Of a stretch of 64,000 nt of DNA, positions 43,613-51,926 are shown piece after piece. A program made the position numbers and the translations under genes. Every line of letters begins with the position of its first letter. Within the stretch, counting starts at the first letter, position 1. Origin of the DNA: Alcanivorax sp. (GTDB lineage: Bacteria > Pseudomonadota > Gammaproteobacteria > Pseudomonadales > Alcanivoracaceae); the NCBI GenBank assembly GCA_017794945.1, contig CP051239.1, positions 1,788,692-1,852,691 on the forward strand. The letters run 5' to 3'. The notes below the pieces were generated by a model. That model saw nothing but the letters and a program-made list of their open reading frames with translations, searched no databases and was not told the origin of the DNA.

Positions 43613-43646
43613 GGCGGTTCCTTCCCTGTGGTCGCTGTGGCTGAGT

Positions 43647-45494
43647 TTACTCGCCGATCTGGCTGAGATCGCGCACCGCGCCCCGGTCGGCGCTGGTGGT
43701 CAAGGCGGCGTAGGCTTTCAGAGCCGTGGACACCTTGCGCTGGCGCATCTCGCGGGGACGCCAGGCGAGCTTGCCGCTGGCGTCCATTTTCTCGCGCCGC
43801 TGGGCCAGTTCCGCGTCGTCCACGCGCAGCTGGATGGTGCGGTTGGGGATGTCGATGTCGATGACGTCGCCTTCGCGCACCAGGCCGATGGCACCCTGCT
43901 CGGCCGCTTCCGGAGAGGCGTGACCGATGGACAGCCCGGAGGTGCCGCCGGAGAAGCGGCCGTCGGTGAGCAGCGCGCAGCTTTTGCCCAGGCCCTTGGA
44001 TTTCAGGTAACTGGTGGGGTAGAGCATTTCCTGCATGCCCGGGCCGCCTTTCGGCCCCTCGTAGCGGATCACCACCACGTCGCCGGCGACGATCTCGTCA
44101 CCGAGGATGGCGCGCACCGCCGAATCCTGGGATTCGAACACCCGCGCCCGGCCGCTGAAGGTGAGGATGGAGTCATCCACGCCGGCGGTTTTGACGATGC
44201 AGCCGCGCTCGGCGATGTTGCCGTAGAGCACCGCCAGGCCGCCGTCGCGGCTGTAGGCGTGCTCCAGGTCGCGGATGCAGCCCTCGGCGCGGTCGGTGTC
44301 CAGGCTGTCCCAACGGGTGTCCTGGCTGAACGCGGTTTGGGTGGGGATGCCCGCCGGGCCGGCGGTGAACATCTTCTTCACCCCGGCGTCGCCGGTCAGC
44401 ATCACGTCATAGTGCTCCAAGGCCTCGGCCACGGTGGCGGAATGCACCATCGGCAGATCGCGGTGCAGCAGGCCGGCCCGGTCCAGTTCGCCGAGAATGC
44501 CCATCACGCCGCCGGCGCGGTGCACGTCTTCCATGTGGTATTTCTGGGTGGCCGGCGCCACCTTGCACAGGCACGGCACCTTGCGGCTGAGCCGGTCGAT
44601 GTGCTCCATGGTGAAGTCCACGCCGCCTTCCTGGGCCGCCGCCAGCAGGTGCAGCACGGTGTTGGTGGAGCCGCCCATGGCGATGTCCAGGCTCATGGCG
44701 TTCTCGAACGCCTTGAAGGAGGCGATGTTGCGCGGTAGCACGCTTTCCATGTCCTGCTCGTAATACAGCTTGGCGAGATCGACGATGCGGCGGCCCGCTT
44801 CCAGGAACAGCTCACGGCGGTCGGCGTGGGTGGCCAGCAGCGAGCCGTTGCCGGGCAGCGACAGGCCCAGGGCTTCGGTGAGGCAGTTCATGGAGTTGGC
44901 GGTGAACATGCCCGAGCAGGAGCCGCAGGTGGGGCAGGCGGAGCGTTCCACCTCGGCCACGGTGGCGTCGTCCACCTTGTCGTCGGCGGCCATCACCATG
45001 GCGTCCACCAGGTCCAGTTTCTGCTCGCCCAGCTTGGTTTTGCCCGCTTCCATGGGGCCGCCGGACACGAAGATCACCGGGATATTGAGGCGCATGGCGG
45101 CCATCAGCATGCCCGGGGTGATCTTGTCGCAGTTGGAAATGCACACCAGCGCGTCGGCGCAGTGGGCGTTGACCATGTACTCCACCGAGTCGGCGATGAT
45201 GTCGCGGCTGGGCAGCGAGTAGAGCATGCCGTCGTGGCCCATGGCGATGCCGTCGTCCACCGCGATGGTGTTGAATTCCTTGGCGATGCCACCGGCCTTT
45301 TCCACTTCTCCGGCCACCAGCTGGCCCATGTCCTTCAGATGCACGTGCCCGGGCACGAACTGGGTGAAGGAGTTGGCGATGGCGATGATCGGCTTGCCGA
45401 AGTCATCGTCCTTCATGCCGGTGGCGCGCCAAAGCGCGCGGGCGCCGGCCATGTTGCGGCCATGGGTGGTGGTGCGGGAGCGGTACTGGGGCAT
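43647..45494 (-). CDS. ilvD: Dihydroxy-acid dehydratase
   Basis: 615 residues from the ATG at 45494 ([20 protein letters not shown]). Dehydrates dihydroxy-acids in valine and isoleucine synthesis, using an Fe-S cluster. Cluster cysteines are visible in [14 protein letters not shown] and [20 protein letters not shown]. Conserved GGPMEAGK, the [14 protein letters not shown] segment, and [20 protein letters not shown] near the C-terminus are present. The length is that of the E. coli-type long form. It is monocistronic, with vapBC divergent upstream. Confidence 0.97.
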   Translation of the reverse strand: MPQYRSRTTTHGRNMAGARALWRATGMKDDDFGKPIIAIANSFTQFVPGHVHLKDMGQLVAGEVEKAGGIAKEFNTIAVDDGIAMGHDGMLYSLPSRDIIADSVEYMVNAHCADALVCISNCDKITPGMLMAAMRLNIPVIFVSGGPMEAGKTKLGEQKLDLVDAMVMAADDKVDDATVAEVERSACPTCGSCSGMFTANSMNCLTEALGLSLPGNGSLLATHADRRELFLEAGRRIVDLAKLYYEQDMESVLPRNIASFKAFENAMSLDIAMGGSTNTVLHLLAAAQEGGVDFTMEHIDRLSRKVPCLCKVAPATQKYHMEDVHRAGGVMGILGELDRAGLLHRDLPMVHSATVAEALEHYDVMLTGDAGVKKMFTAGPAGIPTQTAFSQDTRWDSLDTDRAEGCIRDLEHAYSRDGGLAVLYGNIAERGCIVKTAGVDDSILTFSGRARVFESQDSAVRAILGDEIVAGDVVVIRYEGPKGGPGMQEMLYPTSYLKSKGLGKSCALLTDGRFSGGTSGLSIGHASPEAAEQGAIGLVREGDVIDIDIPNRTIQLRVDDAELAQRREKMDASGKLAWRPREMRQRKVSTALKAYAALTTSADRGAVRDLSQIGE

Positions 45495-45697
45495 GGTGGT
45501 CTCTTCGCTGTCTGGTCCGGAAAGCGGAGATTGTAGCGCAGCGCGGCCGCCAAGGGGGAATGTCGCCACGACCGGTGTGGAAGATTGCTCTCACTCTATC
45601 CGGGATTTCCTACATACCAGCCCGGACCGGGATGCTAGCGTCGGAAAAAGGCAGGCGCAGAGGGCATTGGAGAGGGAAATCAGGGACAAAGCAGTGA

Positions 45698-45720
45698 TGT
45701 ATATCCCATTGACATATACA
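45698..45720. promoter_or_regulatory. Palindromic operator upstream of vapBC
   Basis: 7-bp arms TGTATAT (45698-45704) and ATATACA (45714-45720) with a 9-nt spacer lie about 50 bp before vapB. TTGACA at 45709-45714 inside it could be the -35 box, although the matching -10 (GACGAT) is poor. Such palindromes are typical VapB/VapBC autorepression sites. Confidence 0.5.
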
Positions 45721-45771
45721 GTCACGAGAGCGACGATTGGCGAGTCAGTCCGGACACCGGAGGAGCTCGTA

Positions 45772-46002
45772 ATGGAAAAGACCACCTTATTCAAAAGCAA
45801 TCGAACCCAGGCGGTGCGCTTGCCCAAGGCGGTCGCTTTCCCCGATGACGTCAAACAGGTGGACATCATCGCCGTGGGGCGGACGCGCCTGATCGTGCCC
45901 GCCGGGGAGGTCTGGGACAGCTGGTTTGATGGTCCGGATGCGAGCCCGGATTTCATGGACCAGCGCGAGCAGCCGGACGACCAGGAGCGCGAGGGCTTCT
46001 GA
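45772..46002 (+). CDS. vapB: VapB-type antitoxin
   Basis: 76 residues. Starts MEKTTLFKSNRTQAVRLPKA with GGAGGAG 6 bases upstream. It is an AbrB/SpoVT-type swapped-hairpin DNA-binding fold (NRTQAVRLPKAVAFPDDVKQ, then RTRLIVP), followed by an acidic, Trp-containing tail (WDSWFDGPDASPDFM) that would bind and block the toxin. The stop overlaps the vapC start (TGATG), as in classic type II toxin-antitoxin modules. Confidence 0.93.
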   Translation: MEKTTLFKSNRTQAVRLPKAVAFPDDVKQVDIIAVGRTRLIVPAGEVWDSWFDGPDASPDFMDQREQPDDQEREGF

Positions 46003-46409
46003 TGCTGAAGTACATGCTGGATACCAACATCTGCATCTTCACCATCAAGAACAAGCCGGCGGAAGTTCGTGAGGCGTTCGGACGCAGCCAGGGGCAGCTC
46101 TGTATCAGCAGCGTCACGCTGATGGAGTTGATCTATGGCACGGAGCGCTCGGCAATGCCCCGGGAAAACCTCGCCGTGGTGGAGGGCTTCGCCGCGCGCC
46201 TGGAGGTGCTGGACTACGACCCGCAAGCCGCGATGCACACCGCCCAGTTACGCGCCGAGCTGGCCCGCGGCGGGCAGCCGATCGGGCCCTATGATCATAT
46301 GATCGCCGGCCATGCGCGTAGCCAGGGTCTGATACTGGTCACCAACAACACGCGCGAATTCCGGCGCGTTCCAGGTCTGCGCATCGAGGACTGGGTGCCC
46401 GCCGATTAG
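46002..46409 (+). CDS. vapC: VapC toxin, PIN-domain ribonuclease
   Basis: 135 residues. PIN-domain acidic residues Asp7 (YMLDTNICIF), Glu42 (TLMELIYG) and Asp98 (GPYDHMIAGHA) are in place, with the final TNNTREFxRVPGL motif. VapC toxins cleave tRNA or rRNA when VapB is degraded; the target here is not predictable. The catalytic set is complete, so the toxin is likely active. Inserted between ilvD and argA, it is convergent with argA with 9 bp between stops, suggesting insertion into a housekeeping junction. Confidence 0.95.
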   Translation: MLKYMLDTNICIFTIKNKPAEVREAFGRSQGQLCISSVTLMELIYGTERSAMPRENLAVVEGFAARLEVLDYDPQAAMHTAQLRAELARGGQPIGPYDHMIAGHARSQGLILVTNNTREFRRVPGLRIEDWVPAD

Positions 46410-46418
46410 AACCCCCCG

Positions 46419-47765
46419 TTAGAGACGCTTCACGAACACCTTGGAGTTGCGCTGCCAGTTGTAGAGTTGCTGGCGCTGCTCGGGCAGAGCCTCCACGCCG
46501 GCCGGGTCGAAGCCCTGCTCGCGGAACCAGTGGGCGGTGTGGGTGGTGAGCACGAACAGGGTTTTCAGGCCCTGCTCCCGGGCGCGCCGCTCCAGGTAGC
46601 GCAGCATCTGCAGGCCACGCTCGCTGTTGCGGTAGTGCGGGTGCACGGCCACGCAGGCCAGTTCGCCGGTGTGGTCGGCGGCGAACGGGTAGAGCGCGGC
46701 GCAGGCGATCACCATGCCGTCGCGTTCGATGATCACGAAGCGCTGGATTTCGTTTTCCAGCAGTTCCCGCGAGCGGCGCACCAGGATGCCGTTCTGCTCC
46801 AGGGGTTCGAGCAATTCGAGGATGCCGCCGACGTCGTCGATACGGGCGCCGCGCAGGGTTTCGTAGGTTTCCCGGGTGACCATGGTGCCGCAGCCGTCGC
46901 GGGTGAACAGCTCTTTGAGCAGGGCGCCGTCCTCGCTGGCGTCGAGCAGGTGGGCCCGCGCCACGCCGTTACTGGCGGCGTGGTAGGCGGCGGTGAGCTG
47001 GCGTTCCACGGCGCTGTCGGTGAAGCGCTCCTCGCCCAGCAGCCGGCCGGCTTCCTGGGGCGACAGCTCGCGCAGCAGCCGCTGTTCGCTGTCCTCGATG
47101 CGGATGCCGTCGCCGAGCACGATCATCTTGTCCGCGCCCAGGGCGATGGCGGCGGTGGAGGCCACGTCCTCGGCGTTCAGGTTGAACAGCTCGCCGGTGG
47201 GCGAGCTGCCCAAGGGCGACAACAGCACCACGTTGCCGGCGTCCATCTGCTGGCGGATGGCGTCCACTTCGATGCGCCGCACCTCGCCGGTGTGCTGATA
47301 GTCAAAACCGTTGCGTACGCCCACCGGTTTGGCGATCACGAAGTTGCCGCTGATCAGCTGGATCGCCGCGTTGTGCATGGGCGAATTGGCCAGGCCCATG
47401 GAGAACAGACCTTCCAGCTTCAGGCGCAGGGCGCCCACTGCCGCCATTACCGCCTCCAGGGCGTTGCTGTCGGTGATGCGGGTGTGGTGTTCGAAGCGGC
47501 TCTCCAGGCCGGCGGCTTCCAGCCGCTGGCTGATCTGCGGCCGGGCGCCGTGCACCAGCACCAGTTTCACGCCCAGGGCGTTGAGCAGCGCCAGGTCGTG
47601 CACCAGGGTGGGCAGGCGCGGGGTGTCCAGCACCTCGCCGGCGAGCAGCACCACGAAAGTGCGCCCGCGATGGGCATTGATGTACGGCGATGAGTTACGG
47701 AACCAGTTGACCTGGTCGCTGGCGCTGGGGGTGCTGGGCACGGGATTCTCTGGGCTTGATGACAT
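46419..47765 (-). CDS. argA: N-acetylglutamate synthase
   Basis: 448 residues from the ATG at 47765. First step of arginine synthesis, acetylating glutamate with acetyl-CoA. An amino-acid-kinase-like domain (about 20-290; FVVLLAGEVLDTPRLPTLVH, KLVLVHGARPQISQRLEAAG, LSPLGSSPTGELFNLNAEDV) precedes a GNAT domain (EIQRFVIIERDGMVIACAAL, LACVAVHPHYRNSERGLQML, then YLERRA). The start is uncertain: a TATACT box lies only 8 bp upstream of this ATG. Starts at GTG 47783 or GTG 47741 are possible. Confidence 0.95.
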   Translation of the reverse strand: MSSSPENPVPSTPSASDQVNWFRNSSPYINAHRGRTFVVLLAGEVLDTPRLPTLVHDLALLNALGVKLVLVHGARPQISQRLEAAGLESRFEHHTRITDSNALEAVMAAVGALRLKLEGLFSMGLANSPMHNAAIQLISGNFVIAKPVGVRNGFDYQHTGEVRRIEVDAIRQQMDAGNVVLLSPLGSSPTGELFNLNAEDVASTAAIALGADKMIVLGDGIRIEDSEQRLLRELSPQEAGRLLGEERFTDSAVERQLTAAYHAASNGVARAHLLDASEDGALLKELFTRDGCGTMVTRETYETLRGARIDDVGGILELLEPLEQNGILVRRSRELLENEIQRFVIIERDGMVIACAALYPFAADHTGELACVAVHPHYRNSERGLQMLRYLERRAREQGLKTLFVLTTHTAHWFREQGFDPAGVEALPEQRQQLYNWQRNSKVFVKRL

Positions 47766-47837
47766 GGAGGGGAGTATAGCCACCGCCGGGCGGTGCGGAC
47801 CAGATCAGATTCAGGATGCGGGAACTGAAGTCTCAAG

Positions 47838-47870
47838 CTGGTGGGAGCGGGCGGGGCCCGCTCCCACCAG
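47838..47870. repeat. 15-bp perfect REP hairpin
   Basis: CTGGTGGGAGCGGGC-GGG-GCCCGCTCCCACCAG, a perfect 15-bp stem with a 3-nt loop, is 7 bp after the phosphate-transporter stop on the minus strand. It may stop transcription before argA, but there is no U-tract. Confidence 0.85.
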
Positions 47871-47877
47871 AGCCGCC

Positions 47878-49146
47878 TCAGGCTCCGAACAGTCCTTTGA
47901 AGAAAAAGAAAAACAGAATCGAGAGCAGGGCGCCGGCCGGCAGCGTCACCACCCAGGAGGTAAAGATGGTGCCCACGGTGCGCAGGTTCAGCGAACCAAT
48001 GCCCCGCGCCATGCCGACGCCGAGCACCGCGCCCACCAGCGTATGGGTGGTGGAGATCGGCAGACCGGTGCCGGAGGCCAGCACCACGGTGGTGGCGGCG
48101 CCCAGCTCGGCGGCGAAGCCGCGGCTGGGGGTCAGGGCGGTAATCTTGGTGCCCACGGTGGCCATGACCCGGGCGCCGAGAATCGCCAGGCCGAACACGA
48201 TGCCCATGGCGCCCACCAGCAGGATCCAGCTGGGCATGGCGGCTTCTTCGCCGATCTGGCCGCCGCTGGTGATCACACTGTTGATGGCGGCCAGCGGGCC
48301 CACGGCGTTGGCCACGTCGTTGGAGCCATGGGCGAAGGCCATGGCGCAGGCGGTGAAGATCATCAGCACCGCGAAGATGCGCTCCACGGAGTGGAAGCGG
48401 AAGTCCTTGTCGGCTTCCGGGTCCGGGTGGATGCGGCTGAGAATACTGGCGCCGATCAGCGCGACGATCAGGCCGCCGATCAGCGCCCAGCCCAGGCTGG
48501 CGGCGAAGCTGATGTCCAGACCGATGTGCTTGAGGCCCTTGACCAGGGTCACGGCGGTCATCACGTAACCGACCATGAACATGTAAAAGGGCACCACTTT
48601 TTTGGCGCGCTGAAAGGGGTCGTCCTGGTTGAGCACCAGACGTTGCACGCTTTTGATCAGGAAGAAGGAAATAAAGCCGGCCAGCAGCGGCGATGTTACC
48701 CAGCTGGCGACGATGGAGCCCACTTTGTCCCAGTGCACCGAGTCCATGCCCACGCCGACGGCGGCGAAACCGACGATGGCGCCGACGATGGAGTGGGTGG
48801 TGGACACCGGCCAGCCGAACCAGGACGCCACCACCAGCCAGATGCCCGCCGCCAGCAGGGCCGATAGCATGCCGTAGACCAGATAGTGTGGCGTCTCGCT
48901 GAAGACGCTGGCGTCGACGATGCCTTTGCGCACCGTGGCGGTTACCTCGCCGCCGGCCAGGTAGGCGCCGGCGAACTCGAACACGATGGCGATCATCACC
49001 GCCTGTCCGACGGTGAGGGCGCCCGCCCCCACCGAGGTGCCCATGGCGTTGGCCACGTCATTGGCGCCCACGCCCCACGCCATAAGAAAGCCGACCGCGC
49101 CGGCGATGATCAGCATCAGCATGCTGTGTTCGAGCATCCACTCCAT
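47878..49146 (-). CDS. Pit-type inorganic phosphate transporter
   Basis: 422 residues, about ten membrane helices, PHO4/Pit superfamily. Duplicated GAND/GSND signatures are visible: GVGANDVANAMGTSVGAGAL in the N-half and FAHGSNDVANAVGPLAAI in the C-half. The STTHSIVGAIVGFAA and STTHTLVGAVLGVGM segments are also paired. It imports phosphate (as metal-phosphate with protons) across the inner membrane. The DUF47 gene lies 36 bp upstream, the usual partner of Pit transporters. Confidence 0.93.
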   Translation of the reverse strand: MEWMLEHSMLMLIIAGAVGFLMAWGVGANDVANAMGTSVGAGALTVGQAVMIAIVFEFAGAYLAGGEVTATVRKGIVDASVFSETPHYLVYGMLSALLAAGIWLVVASWFGWPVSTTHSIVGAIVGFAAVGVGMDSVHWDKVGSIVASWVTSPLLAGFISFFLIKSVQRLVLNQDDPFQRAKKVVPFYMFMVGYVMTAVTLVKGLKHIGLDISFAASLGWALIGGLIVALIGASILSRIHPDPEADKDFRFHSVERIFAVLMIFTACAMAFAHGSNDVANAVGPLAAINSVITSGGQIGEEAAMPSWILLVGAMGIVFGLAILGARVMATVGTKITALTPSRGFAAELGAATTVVLASGTGLPISTTHTLVGAVLGVGMARGIGSLNLRTVGTIFTSWVVTLPAGALLSILFFFFFKGLFGA

Positions 49147-49182
49147 AGCGAACCTCTGGTCTGAGTGGCTATTTAAGGTGGG

Positions 49183-49863
49183 TTACCGGGCCAGCAGTAA
49201 CTGCAGGCGGCCGCCCACTTTTTGGGCGCGGTCGGCCAGGTCGCCGATCCACTCGATGATTTTGTACAGGAAGATCACGTCCACCGGCGGCAGCTCGGAT
49301 TCCAGCTTGAACAGCTGCGAACGGATCTGGATCTGCTGCTCGTCGTTGGCCCGTTCCAGCCGGTCCAGGTCTTCGATCAGCTCCTCGACCAGCTGGATCT
49401 CGCGGCCGCTGAAGCCGGTCTCCACCAGCTCATCCAGTTCGTTGATCGCTTTCTGGGCCTGGGCGGAGGTCTCGATGGCGCCTTGCAGATAGACGTTCAT
49501 GGCCTCGGCGATGGGCTCGGGGATGGTCATCTGCCGGCCCAGCATCAGGCCGGCGATGTCCTTGGCCTTGTTGGCCACTTTGTCCTGGACGCTCACCAGC
49601 TCCAGCAGGTCGGTGCGCGACACCGGCAGGAACAGGCTTTTCGGCAGATTGAGGCGGAATTCTTTTTTCAGGGTGTCCGCCTGGTTCTCCAGGTCGGCGA
49701 TGCGCTGACGGGCGGCCCTGGCCTTTTCCCAGTCGTTACTGCTGACTCCGGCGAAGAACTCGCCCAGTCCCAGTGCGCATTCGTGCACGGTGTCGTAGTG
49801 CTGTTGCAGCGGTTTGATCGGTGAGCGGCCGAACAGGCCGGCGATCGAGCTTCCGAAGGACAT
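49183..49863 (-). CDS. DUF47/TIGR00153 PhoU-like partner of Pit transporter
   Basis: 226 residues from the ATG at 49863 with AGGG 8 bases upstream; an in-frame ATG at 49890 is the alternative. It is all-helical and acidic, with the family opening SIAGLFGRSPIKPLQQHYDT. Internal segments ADTLKKEFRLNLPKSLFLPV and VDVIFLYKIIEWIGDLADRA match TIGR00153. These PhoU-like proteins modulate the associated Pit transporter. It is first in the two-gene operon. Confidence 0.93.
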   Translation of the reverse strand: MSFGSSIAGLFGRSPIKPLQQHYDTVHECALGLGEFFAGVSSNDWEKARAARQRIADLENQADTLKKEFRLNLPKSLFLPVSRTDLLELVSVQDKVANKAKDIAGLMLGRQMTIPEPIAEAMNVYLQGAIETSAQAQKAINELDELVETGFSGREIQLVEELIEDLDRLERANDEQQIQIRSQLFKLESELPPVDVIFLYKIIEWIGDLADRAQKVGGRLQLLLAR

Positions 49864-49904
49864 GGGATTACCCTGTAACGGAACGGTCATAATGATGGGG
49901 CGCG

Positions 49905-49934
49905 AGTATAGAGGGAAGCCTCACTCAATTCCAA
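49905..49934 (-). promoter_or_regulatory. Candidate promoter of the DUF47-Pit operon
   Basis: On the minus strand, TTGGAA (49934-49929), an 18-bp spacer and TATACT (49910-49905). The predicted transcript start lies about 35 nt upstream of the chosen ATG. Confidence 0.5.
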
Positions 49935-50066
49935 CGCCCCGCCCTGGTCCGCCTCGGGCGGACCGGGTTCAGGTTCCTCCGGAACGGGGATGGCGGCAAG
50001 TGCCGGCTCGGTCTACAGTAATCGGCAAACGGATCCAGACAATCAAAAAGACGGGGGAGCACCACC

Positions 50067-51860
50067 GTGAATGCCAGCGCCGTTCCCGCGCATTTGCGCG
50101 GCCAGGAAGTGGACGTTCGCTGGGTGATGCGCGAATTGCTCGACGAGCAGCGCGTGACCCGGGAAGAGTTCAACGTTATTTCCACCACGCCCAGGGAAAA
50201 CAAGGAACTCAACTGGCACCCGTTGCAGGTGGTGGCCAAGTACCGTCTGGTGGACCGTGCCCATGGCCAGCGCATCATGGACGTGGAATTCCTCAGTGAC
50301 TGGCTGGCGGAGAAAAGCGGCCTGCCCCTCTATCACATCGACCCGCTCAAGGTGGACGTGGACCGGATCACCGGGGTGATGAGCTACGCCTTCGCCGAAC
50401 GGCACGGCATCGTCGCCGTGGAAAGCCACCGCGACCGGGTGGTGGTGGCCTGCGACCAGCCCTTCAAACCGGACTGGCAGGAGCATCTCAAGCAGGTGCT
50501 GGGCGACCGCTCGCTGGAAGTGGTGTTCGCCAACCCGGAGCAACTGCGCCGCTACCGCATCGAGTTCTACAACCTGAGCCGCTCAATCGCCGGCGCCGCC
50601 CGCAGTGGCGGCCAGGAGCTGTCCGGCATCACCAACTTCGAGCAACTGCTGGAAGTGGGCAAGGGCCACCCGGACGCGGACGACCAGCACATCGTCAATA
50701 TCGTCGACTGGATTCTGCAGTACGCGTTTTCCCAGCGCGCCAGCGACATCCACCTGGAGCCGCGCCGGGATCTGGGCAAGATGCGTTTCCGCATCGATGG
50801 CGTGTTGCACGACGTCTACGAACTGCCGGCCACCATCATGGCGGCGGTGACCAGCCGGCTGAAGATTCTCTCGCGGCTGAACGTGGCCGAGAAGCGCAAA
50901 CCCCAGGACGGCCGCCTGAAGACCAAGTCCCCGGACGGCGACGAAGTGGAACTGCGGATTTCCACCCTGCCCACCGCCTTCGGTGAAAAGATGGTGATGC
51001 GGGTGTTCGACCCGGACGTGCTGGTGCGCAGCTTCTCGCAGCTGGGCTTCAGCAAGGAGGACTACCAGCACTGGCAGGCGATGACCGCCCACACCCACGG
51101 CATCGTGTTCGTCACCGGTCCCACCGGTTCGGGGAAGACCACCACGCTTTATTCCACGCTCAAGCAGCTCGCCACCAGCGAAGTGAACGTCTGCACCATC
51201 GAGGATCCGATCGAAATGGTGGAGCCCAGCTTTAACCAGATGCAGGTGCAGGCCAACATCGAGGTGGGCTTCTCCCAGGGCGTCAAGGCCATGCTGCGCC
51301 AGGACCCGGACATCATCATGATCGGCGAGATCCGCGACCTGGCCACCGCGGACATGGCGATCCAGGCCGCGCTCACCGGCCACCTGGTGCTCTCCACCCT
51401 GCACACCAACGACGCCCCCTCGTCGATCACCCGGCTGGCGGATCTGGGCGTGCCGTCCTATTTGATCTCCGCCACCGTGATCGGCGTGATGGCCCAGCGG
51501 CTGGTGCGTACTCTGTGCCCGCACTGCAAGACCGAGACCCGTCCCGACGAGGCGGCCTGGCAGGAGCTGGTGCGTCCCTTCAAGATGAGCGTACCGGACA
51601 CCGTTTGCCAGCCGGTGGGTTGCCTGGAGTGTCGCGGCACCGGCTACCTGGGGCGTATGGGTGTCTACGAGACCATGCCGCTGCACGGCACTCTGAAAGG
51701 CATGGTGGGGCGCAACGCGGATCTCGAGGCGATCACCCGGCAGGCGATCAAGGGCGGTATGAAGCCGCTGCGCATCAGCGGCGCGCAGAAAGTGGCCAAG
51801 GGTCTGACCACCATCGAAGAGGTGCTGCGCGTCACCCCTTCCCAGGACGTACTGCTCTAG
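50067..51860 (+). CDS. GspE/PilB family secretion-type ATPase
   Basis: 597 residues from a GTG with GGGGGAG 7 bases upstream. A GspE N-domain (about 20-175) precedes the ATPase: Walker A GPTGSGKTTTLYS, Asp box TIEDPIEMVEPSFNQMQV, Walker B DIIMIGEIRDLATADMAIQA, then the His box GHLVLSTLHTNDAPSSI. A Cys4 zinc site is in LCPHCKTE...GCLECRGTGYLGR. It should be a hexameric cytoplasmic motor of a type II secretion or pilus system. No pseudopilin or secretin gene is in the window, so the machine it serves is unknown. Confidence 0.92.
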   Translation: MNASAVPAHLRGQEVDVRWVMRELLDEQRVTREEFNVISTTPRENKELNWHPLQVVAKYRLVDRAHGQRIMDVEFLSDWLAEKSGLPLYHIDPLKVDVDRITGVMSYAFAERHGIVAVESHRDRVVVACDQPFKPDWQEHLKQVLGDRSLEVVFANPEQLRRYRIEFYNLSRSIAGAARSGGQELSGITNFEQLLEVGKGHPDADDQHIVNIVDWILQYAFSQRASDIHLEPRRDLGKMRFRIDGVLHDVYELPATIMAAVTSRLKILSRLNVAEKRKPQDGRLKTKSPDGDEVELRISTLPTAFGEKMVMRVFDPDVLVRSFSQLGFSKEDYQHWQAMTAHTHGIVFVTGPTGSGKTTTLYSTLKQLATSEVNVCTIEDPIEMVEPSFNQMQVQANIEVGFSQGVKAMLRQDPDIIMIGEIRDLATADMAIQAALTGHLVLSTLHTNDAPSSITRLADLGVPSYLISATVIGVMAQRLVRTLCPHCKTETRPDEAAWQELVRPFKMSVPDTVCQPVGCLECRGTGYLGRMGVYETMPLHGTLKGMVGRNADLEAITRQAIKGGMKPLRISGAQKVAKGLTTIEEVLRVTPSQDVLL

Positions 51861-51926
51861 GGGGCGGCGAATGACGCACTGCGTTAACATTGGCGTTTTT
51901 CGCTTTGCCCGTGGACAATACCGGCC

